Source: ZLKRG08 sp046094385 (GTDB lineage Bacteria; Actinomycetota; Actinomycetes; Nanopelagicales; Nanopelagicaceae). Taken from it: a DNA stretch of 10,887 bases. Made by a program: the position numbers and the translations under genes. Location of the stretch: NCBI GenBank assembly GCA_046094385.1, contig JBJTHJ010000024.1:1-10887 (forward strand). Reading direction: 5' to 3'. Below, one piece after another: positions 7,701-10,887 of the stretch. Positions within the stretch are counted from its first letter, which is position 1, and each line of letters opens with the position of its first letter. The notes under the pieces were generated by a model, which was not told where the DNA came from, made no database searches, and saw only the letters and a program-made list of their open reading frames with translations.

Positions 7701-8528
7701 TTACTGACCGACGCGGAAACGGGTGAAGGCTTTCACTGCAGTGCCTGCCTCATCCAAAATCTGCTTAACAGTCTTCTTGGCATCCTTTGCAAAAGCTTGC
7801 TCAACTAGAGAGATCTCCTTGATGAAACCAGTTACGCGGCCTTCAATGATCTTGGCGAGCGCAGCTTCAGGCTTACCCTCTTCGCGAGCAGTCTCTTCGG
7901 CGATTCGACGCTCCTTATCGATTAGATCGGCAGGAACCTCATCGCGATGCACGAACTGTGGTGCAAATGCTGCGATATGTTGCGCAACATCCTTGCCAAC
8001 TTCAAGCGCATCCTTGGTTAATTGCACCAAAACGCCAACTTGTGGTGGTAGATCTGGGCTGGTCTTGTGCAAATAAATTCCAACTGGAGAACCAGCATGT
8101 ACCGAGATCCGACGAATCTCAATCTTCTCACCAAGTGTCGCATTTGCCTCGTCGATATGTTGCTGAACGGTACGACCGGCAGAGATTTCGCTCTTTAGAT
8201 ATGAATCTAAATCTGCTGATTGCACCTTCATCAAATGCTCGATGAGTTCATCGCCAAGTGCTTGGAAACGCTCACCTTTGGCAACGAAGTCAGTCTCGCA
8301 GTTAAGTTCGAGCATCGCACCAAGGTCGCCAACTACGCGGGCAACTACCAAACCGTTGGAGGTAGTGCGTCCTTCGCGCTTGGTGACACCCTTTAGGCCT
8401 TTGACGCGGATGATCTCTACAGCTTTGTCGAAATCTCCACCTGCTTCATCGAGTGCTTTCTTGCAATCGAGCATTCCGGCTGCAGTTGCTTCACGTAAAC
8501 GCTTTACATCTTCTGCTGTATAACTCAC
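7701..8528 (-). CDS. tsf: Elongation factor Ts
   Basis: This is the guanine nucleotide exchange factor for EF-Tu. The N-terminal UBA-like domain occupies about 1-55 (AEDVKRLREATAAGMLDCKKAL and KAVEIIRVKGLKG). The core contains the TDFV motif (ETDFVAK, D80-F81, same numbering as E. coli), whose residues displace the EF-Tu magnesium. The later core half includes IAAFAPQFVHRDEVP, and the C-terminal module ends VKAFTRFRVGQ. The 275 residues match actinobacterial EF-Ts. The start is GTG (8526-8528), which overlaps the rpsB TGA stop by four bases (GTGA). A GGAG lies about 13 bases upstream, too far to be ideal, so re-initiation after rpsB is likely. Tandem TAA TAA stop codons end the gene. Confidence 0.98.
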   Translation of the reverse strand: MSYTAEDVKRLREATAAGMLDCKKALDEAGGDFDKAVEIIRVKGLKGVTKREGRTTSNGLVVARVVGDLGAMLELNCETDFVAKGERFQALGDELIEHLMKVQSADLDSYLKSEISAGRTVQQHIDEANATLGEKIEIRRISVHAGSPVGIYLHKTSPDLPPQVGVLVQLTKDALEVGKDVAQHIAAFAPQFVHRDEVPADLIDKERRIAEETAREEGKPEAALAKIIEGRVTGFIKEISLVEQAFAKDAKKTVKQILDEAGTAVKAFTRFRVGQ

Positions 8529-9328
8529 TTTGCTTCAGTCGCTCCTTCGAGAATCTCTTTCTCCCAATCGGCAAGTGGTTCGCCCGCTGCAACTTCAGCT
8601 TGCGCACCATCTTTTCCTTCTTCCTTGGCATCTGAAGCTTGTGCAGAGCGAGCCTGTAGACCAGCTGCGATTGCATCAGCGATAACGCGAGTTAGTAATC
8701 CGATTGAACGAATTGCATCATCGTTACCTGGAATCTTGTAATCAACTTCATCTGGATCGCAGTTGGTGTCAAGGATTGCGATAACTGGAATACCTAGCTT
8801 CTTTGCTTCCTGAACTGCCAAATGCTCCTTCTTGGTATCGACAACCCAGATTGCCGCAGGCAACTTGGTCATGTTGCGAATACCGTCAAGGTTCTTCTTT
8901 AGCTTCTCGCGTTCACGGCGAAGCATCAAAAGTTCCTTCTTGGTGAGAAGTTGATCGTTTGCAGCTTCAAGTGCTTCCAATTCCTTAAGACGCTGGATGC
9001 GCTTGTAGACAGTTGGGAAGTTGGTAAGCATTCCGCCCAACCAACGCTCGGTAACCGATGGCATACCTACGCGTTGTGATTGCTGAATGATCGGTTCTTG
9101 TGCCTGCTTCTTGGTACCAACGAAAAGAATGTTGCCACCCTTTGCAACTGTGTCCTTTACGAATTCATATGCTGAATCGATTAGACCCAATGATTGCTGG
9201 ATGTCGATGATGTAGATGCCATTACGTTCTGTGAAAATAAAACGTTTCATCTTCGGATTCCAACGACGAGTCTGATGTCCAAAATGAACACCGCTGTCGA
9301 GGAGTTCGCGCATTGTTACTACTGCCAC
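8525..9328 (-). CDS. rpsB: 30S ribosomal protein S2
   Basis: S2 binds late to the 30S subunit near the platform and is needed for S1 or mRNA positioning. Family segments are AVVTMRELLDSGVHFGHQ, RWNPKMKRFIFTERNGIYIID, FVGTKKQAQEPI, RVGMPSVTERWLGGMLTNFP, AAIWVVDTKKEHLAVQEAKKLGIP and NDDAIRSIGLLTRVI. An acidic, low-complexity actinobacterial tail ends in EPLADWEKEILEG. I place the start at GTG (9326-9328), giving 267 residues, because AAGGAG sits nine bases upstream and VAVVTMRELL matches the usual MAVVTMR beginning. The in-frame ATG at 9379 would add 17 residues through the Shine-Dalgarno sequence and a predicted hairpin. It overlaps tsf by four bases, and the leader upstream looks structured. 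Confidence 0.97.
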   Translation of the reverse strand: MAVVTMRELLDSGVHFGHQTRRWNPKMKRFIFTERNGIYIIDIQQSLGLIDSAYEFVKDTVAKGGNILFVGTKKQAQEPIIQQSQRVGMPSVTERWLGGMLTNFPTVYKRIQRLKELEALEAANDQLLTKKELLMLRREREKLKKNLDGIRNMTKLPAAIWVVDTKKEHLAVQEAKKLGIPVIAILDTNCDPDEVDYKIPGNDDAIRSIGLLTRVIADAIAAGLQARSAQASDAKEEGKDGAQAEVAAGEPLADWEKEILEGATEAK

Positions 9329-9337
9329 TTGGGCACG

Positions 9338-9343
9338 CTCCTT
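9338..9343 (-). promoter_or_regulatory. rpsB ribosome binding site (start-deciding)
   Basis: The minus strand reads AAGGAG here, nine bases before GTG at 9328. It is the best Shine-Dalgarno match near rpsB and fixes the GTG as start instead of the in-frame ATG at 9379. It lies three bases downstream of the 3' arm of the hairpin at 9347-9376, a position where RNA folding or a bound protein could control access. Confidence 0.85.
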
Positions 9344-9346
9344 TTT

Positions 9347-9411
9347 CAGTCCTTCTTGGCTTTGCCGAAAGAACTGCACTCGGTTCTTGAGCTAAACGAT
9401 TTGTTTAGCTC
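9347..9411 (-). promoter_or_regulatory. Structured rpsB 5' leader, candidate S2 autoregulatory element
   Basis: Three stem-loops can be drawn by eye on the minus strand. The first (9389-9411) is a perfect 9-bp stem, GAGCTAAAC with GTTTAGCTC around a 5-base loop. The second (9369-9388) abuts it exactly: AAGAAC with GTTCTT around an 8-base loop. The third (9347-9376) pairs CAGTTCTTT with GAAGGACTG (seven Watson-Crick and two G-U pairs), plus an inner GGC-AAA-GCC. The second and third share GTTCTT, so they exclude each other. There is no U-run, so none is an intrinsic terminator. Ribosomal protein S2 operons are autoregulated through leaders in other bacteria; that role here is inferred. Confidence 0.5.
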
Positions 9412-9432
9412 CCTCGCACTAGTAGCGGTGTG

Positions 9433-9452
9433 CTGATTTATTGATAAACCAG
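9433..9452. repeat. 20-bp near-perfect inverted repeat between xerC and rpsB
   Basis: On the minus strand this reads CTGGTTTATCAATAAATCAG: nine position pairs around a 2-base centre, eight Watson-Crick and one G-T. It could be a DNA operator for the rpsB operon or, if transcribed, a 7-bp RNA stem with a six-base loop at the far end of the leader. No U-run follows it. Confidence 0.5.
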
Positions 9453-9496
9453 ACCGAAACGCTTTCCCGGAATCAGATTTCTCTGGACGGTTAGTG

Positions 9497-9521
9497 CTGT
9501 GATGTCACAGATTGCTCTGTG
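9497..9521. repeat. Overlapping CTGTGA/TCACAG inverted repeats upstream of rpsB
   Basis: CTGTGA and TCACAG form a perfect 6-bp dyad around TG (9497-9510). A further CTGTG (9517-9521) makes a second 5-bp dyad with CACAG (9506-9510) around ATTGCT. The half-sites look like CRP/FNR-family TGTGA...TCACA, and the second dyad's six-base gap resembles the usual CRP spacing, but in reversed half-site orientation. It is a plausible regulator site for the rpsB promoter region; the binding protein is unknown. I find no convincing -35/-10 pair in this 250-base gap. Confidence 0.4.
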
Positions 9522-9579
9522 CGGGATGAATCTTACTTGTGAGCCCGCTAATAGAAAAATTGGGCCAGAATTTCGATCT

Positions 9580-10476
9580 TTATGCGCGGGGGTGGGCTTG
9601 TTTGAAGGCCGAATGAAGTCTTTCAGCTGAGACATGGGTGTAAATCTGAGTTGTCGAAAGTGATGCATGGCCAAGAATCTCTTGCACCGTTCTCAAGTCA
9701 GCGCCACCTTCAAGCAAATGTGTAGCGGCAGAGTGGCGAAGTGCATGTGGTCCAAGGTCGATGGTCTTATAAACCACTTCCCTGACTTGGCGCGGATCAA
9801 TGCGCTTTCCCCGCGCTCCTAAAAAGAGCGCATCTTCACTCTTTTCATTAGCAAGTTGCGCACGTACTTCAAGCCATTTAGTAAGGGCTACAATCGCTGG
9901 TCTACCTATAGGAATTACTCTCTGCTTATTTCCTTTGCCAATCACTCGAATGGTCTGGCGCTCCCAATCGATATCCTTTACATCCAACCCACAAAGCTCA
10001 GAGACACGGGCGCCAGATGCATAGAGGGTTTCGACCATCGCTAAATTTCTGATCGCGGTTAGCTCTCCACTTTCTTCGGCGAAAGTCTCTAGAGATTGCA
10101 TAGCAAGGTCTGCGCTCTTTACATCCAAGATCTCCGGAAGTATGCGATGAGCCTTTGGCGTAACTAGATTTGCTCCCACATCGCTTGGGAGTATTCCATG
10201 CTTATGCGCCCATTTAGTGAAGAGCTTTATGGAAGTGGCTCGGCGAGACAATGTGGTTCTGGATGCACCCTTTGTCTGTTGATTGGCAAGCCAGCTTCTC
10301 AGATGAGCTATTGATAAATTTGAAATATCTTCTACGCCAAGTGCATCCAAATGATTAATGAGCGATTCCAAGTCGCCAAGATAAGCCCTGATGGTGTTCT
10401 CAGATAATGAGCGCTCTTGGTTCAAATAGGCATTAAAGCGATCTAAGACCGCTTCTAAATTGCCTTTCGATTCCAT
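9580..10476 (-). CDS. xerC: Tyrosine recombinase XerC
   Basis: This site-specific recombinase, with XerD, resolves chromosome dimers at dif during division. The 298-residue length is typical. An N-terminal SAM-like core-binding domain (about 5-95; FNAYLNQERSLSENTIRAYLGDL) precedes the catalytic domain (about 115-298). The active-site residues are all visible: R157 in ASGARVSEL, K181 in GKGNKQR, H244 and R247 in HALRHSAATHLL, H270 in LGHASLSTTQ, and nucleophile Y279 in IYTHV. The C-terminal HVSAERLHSAFKQAHPRA is typical of actinobacterial XerC. ATG at 10476 has no Shine-Dalgarno sequence and lies just past a terminator-like hairpin, so expression may be leaderless or attenuated. Proximity of xerC to rpsB is a known actinobacterial arrangement, here without the peptidase gene often found between them. 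Confidence 0.96.
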   Translation of the reverse strand: MESKGNLEAVLDRFNAYLNQERSLSENTIRAYLGDLESLINHLDALGVEDISNLSIAHLRSWLANQQTKGASRTTLSRRATSIKLFTKWAHKHGILPSDVGANLVTPKAHRILPEILDVKSADLAMQSLETFAEESGELTAIRNLAMVETLYASGARVSELCGLDVKDIDWERQTIRVIGKGNKQRVIPIGRPAIVALTKWLEVRAQLANEKSEDALFLGARGKRIDPRQVREVVYKTIDLGPHALRHSAATHLLEGGADLRTVQEILGHASLSTTQIYTHVSAERLHSAFKQAHPRA

Positions 10477-10479
10477 AGC

Positions 10480-10517
10480 AAAAGGCTACCCCGACAACTT
10501 TAAGTTACGAGGTAGCC
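10480..10517 (-). terminator. Stem-loop with short U-run before xerC
   Basis: On the minus strand GGCTACC (10511-10517) pairs with GGTAGCC (10484-10490), followed by TTTT (10480-10483). The loop holds an inner dyad AACTT-A-AAGTT. This is terminator-like for transcripts coming from cimA. On the plus strand the stem is followed by CTTCG rather than Ts, so it is one-directional. The U-run is short, so termination may be partial. The xerC ATG begins three bases after the Ts. Confidence 0.6.
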
Positions 10518-10659
10518 CTTCGCGTATTTGGTTAGCTACTTAATTAATTGTGTGTAAACCACTTTGGCAGAGTTGAAGCTAGCACCATCTACCAAGAGAT
10601 TTATGCAAATGGGATTCAAGAGCCTACAAACCCAGATTTGGAGTTACAGAGCGCTTGAG
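10518..10659. other. Intergenic stretch between cimA stop and the hairpin
   Basis: These 142 bases hold no recognisable gene. A TTTACA on the minus strand (within 10551-10560) is a possible -35 box for xerC, but no good -10 is found at 16-18 bases. A tRNA-like TGGCAGAG segment at 10565-10572 does not extend to a cloverleaf. A 27-codon frame with a TTG start lies at 10536-10619 on the minus strand and is unconvincing. Confidence 0.3.
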
Positions 10660-10887
10660 TTATTCGGGCTTACGCCCTTGGCGGATCAAACCGTAAGTGA
10701 GTGCATCTTGTAACGCCATCGCAGATGCGGCGATAACGTTCTCATGCACTCCTACGGTATTCCAAGCCCCATTTCGGTCGGAAGTTTCCACTAAAACACG
10801 GGTGATCGCACCAGTGCCAAGACGACCTTCCAAAATACGAACTTTGTAATCGGTAAGTTCAAGTTCTGATAATTCTGGATAGAGTTT
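10660..10887 (-). CDS. cimA: Citramalate synthase CimA, C-terminal part (5' end beyond window)
   Basis: These last 75 residues end in LIRQGRKPE and a TAA stop. LTDYKVRILEGRLGTGAITR, VLVETSD, WNTVGVHENVIAASAMALQDAL and TYGLI match the C-terminal regulatory (LeuA dimer-type) domain of the CimA family. CimA condenses pyruvate and acetyl-CoA to (R)-citramalate, giving a threonine-independent route to 2-oxobutanoate and isoleucine. The DYKVRIL signature separates CimA from 2-isopropylmalate synthase LeuA, although only the regulatory domain is seen; the catalytic TIM barrel lies off the right edge. It is in-frame to the window end without any stop. Transcription probably ends at the hairpin before xerC. 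Confidence 0.88.
   Translation of the reverse strand, partial: KLYPELSELELTDYKVRILEGRLGTGAITRVLVETSDRNGAWNTVGVHENVIAASAMALQDALTYGLIRQGRKPE

Noticed and set aside
9541..9579. Possible terminator after xerC (GCCC...GGGC and a run of Ts on the minus strand)
   Set aside because: The T-run lies inside the loop rather than after a GC-rich stem, so it does not form an intrinsic terminator.
9438..9674. 78-codon minus-strand frame overlapping the xerC end and the gap before rpsB
   Set aside because: It overlaps the conserved xerC C-terminus in another frame, and its sequence resembles no family.
10559..10650. tRNA-like segment (TGGCAGAG, GGATTCAAG) in the cimA-xerC gap
   Set aside because: No acceptor stem, anticodon arm or proper T-arm could be paired on either strand.
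1..10887. CRISPR arrays, insertion sequences, toxin-antitoxin or defence genes
   Set aside because: No spaced direct repeats, transposase-like proteins or terminal inverted repeats were seen; xerC has chromosomal dimer-resolution features rather than those of an integron or phage integrase.

Overview
The window looks like a stretch of a streamlined actinobacterial chromosome, most likely from the aquatic acI group (Nanopelagicales). The evidence is protein style and gene order: an EPLADWEKEILEG-type acidic tail on ribosomal protein S2, an actinobacterial EF-Ts and CdsA, and the order xerC, rpsB, tsf, pyrH, frr, cdsA, rlmN. Gaps are very short, GC content is moderate by eye, and several genes start with GTG or TTG. 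The taxonomic call is an inference; no 16S or other phylogenetic marker was searched. All twelve genes lie on the minus strand, so the window reads from right to left in transcription order. I see no tRNA, rRNA, CRISPR array, insertion sequence or prophage.

Right end (about 10887-9580): the C-terminal 75 residues of a citramalate synthase (cimA), a 183-base intergenic stretch ending in a strong stem-loop with a short U-run, then the tyrosine recombinase xerC starting only a few bases past that stem-loop. Between xerC and rpsB (9329-9579) is a gene-free stretch rich in inverted repeats. The part next to rpsB contains two abutting hairpins and a third, mutually exclusive one that ends just before the rpsB ribosome binding site. 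This is a good candidate for an autoregulatory r-protein S2 leader.

Middle (9328-4360): the conserved information-processing block rpsB (S2), tsf (EF-Ts), pyrH (UMP kinase), frr (ribosome recycling factor), cdsA (CDP-diacylglycerol synthase) and rlmN (23S rRNA/tRNA m2A methyltransferase). rpsB and tsf overlap by four bases. cdsA appears to have lost its N-terminal codons to a one-base frame change, and a plausible missing N-terminus can be read in the neighbouring frame.

Left (4346-1): a polyamine module follows rlmN after only 13 bases: gamma-aminobutyraldehyde dehydrogenase (patD type), then a Tat-type lipoprotein polyamine-binding protein (potD), the ATPase potA and the permease potB, which is cut by the window edge. 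Together these would import putrescine or spermidine and oxidise the 4-aminobutanal formed from it to GABA. The aminotransferase and the second permease (potC) are not in the window and would be expected to the left of it. A 115-base gap before potD carries helically spaced TTAAA-N-TGC repeats and may hold a separate promoter or operator for the transporter.
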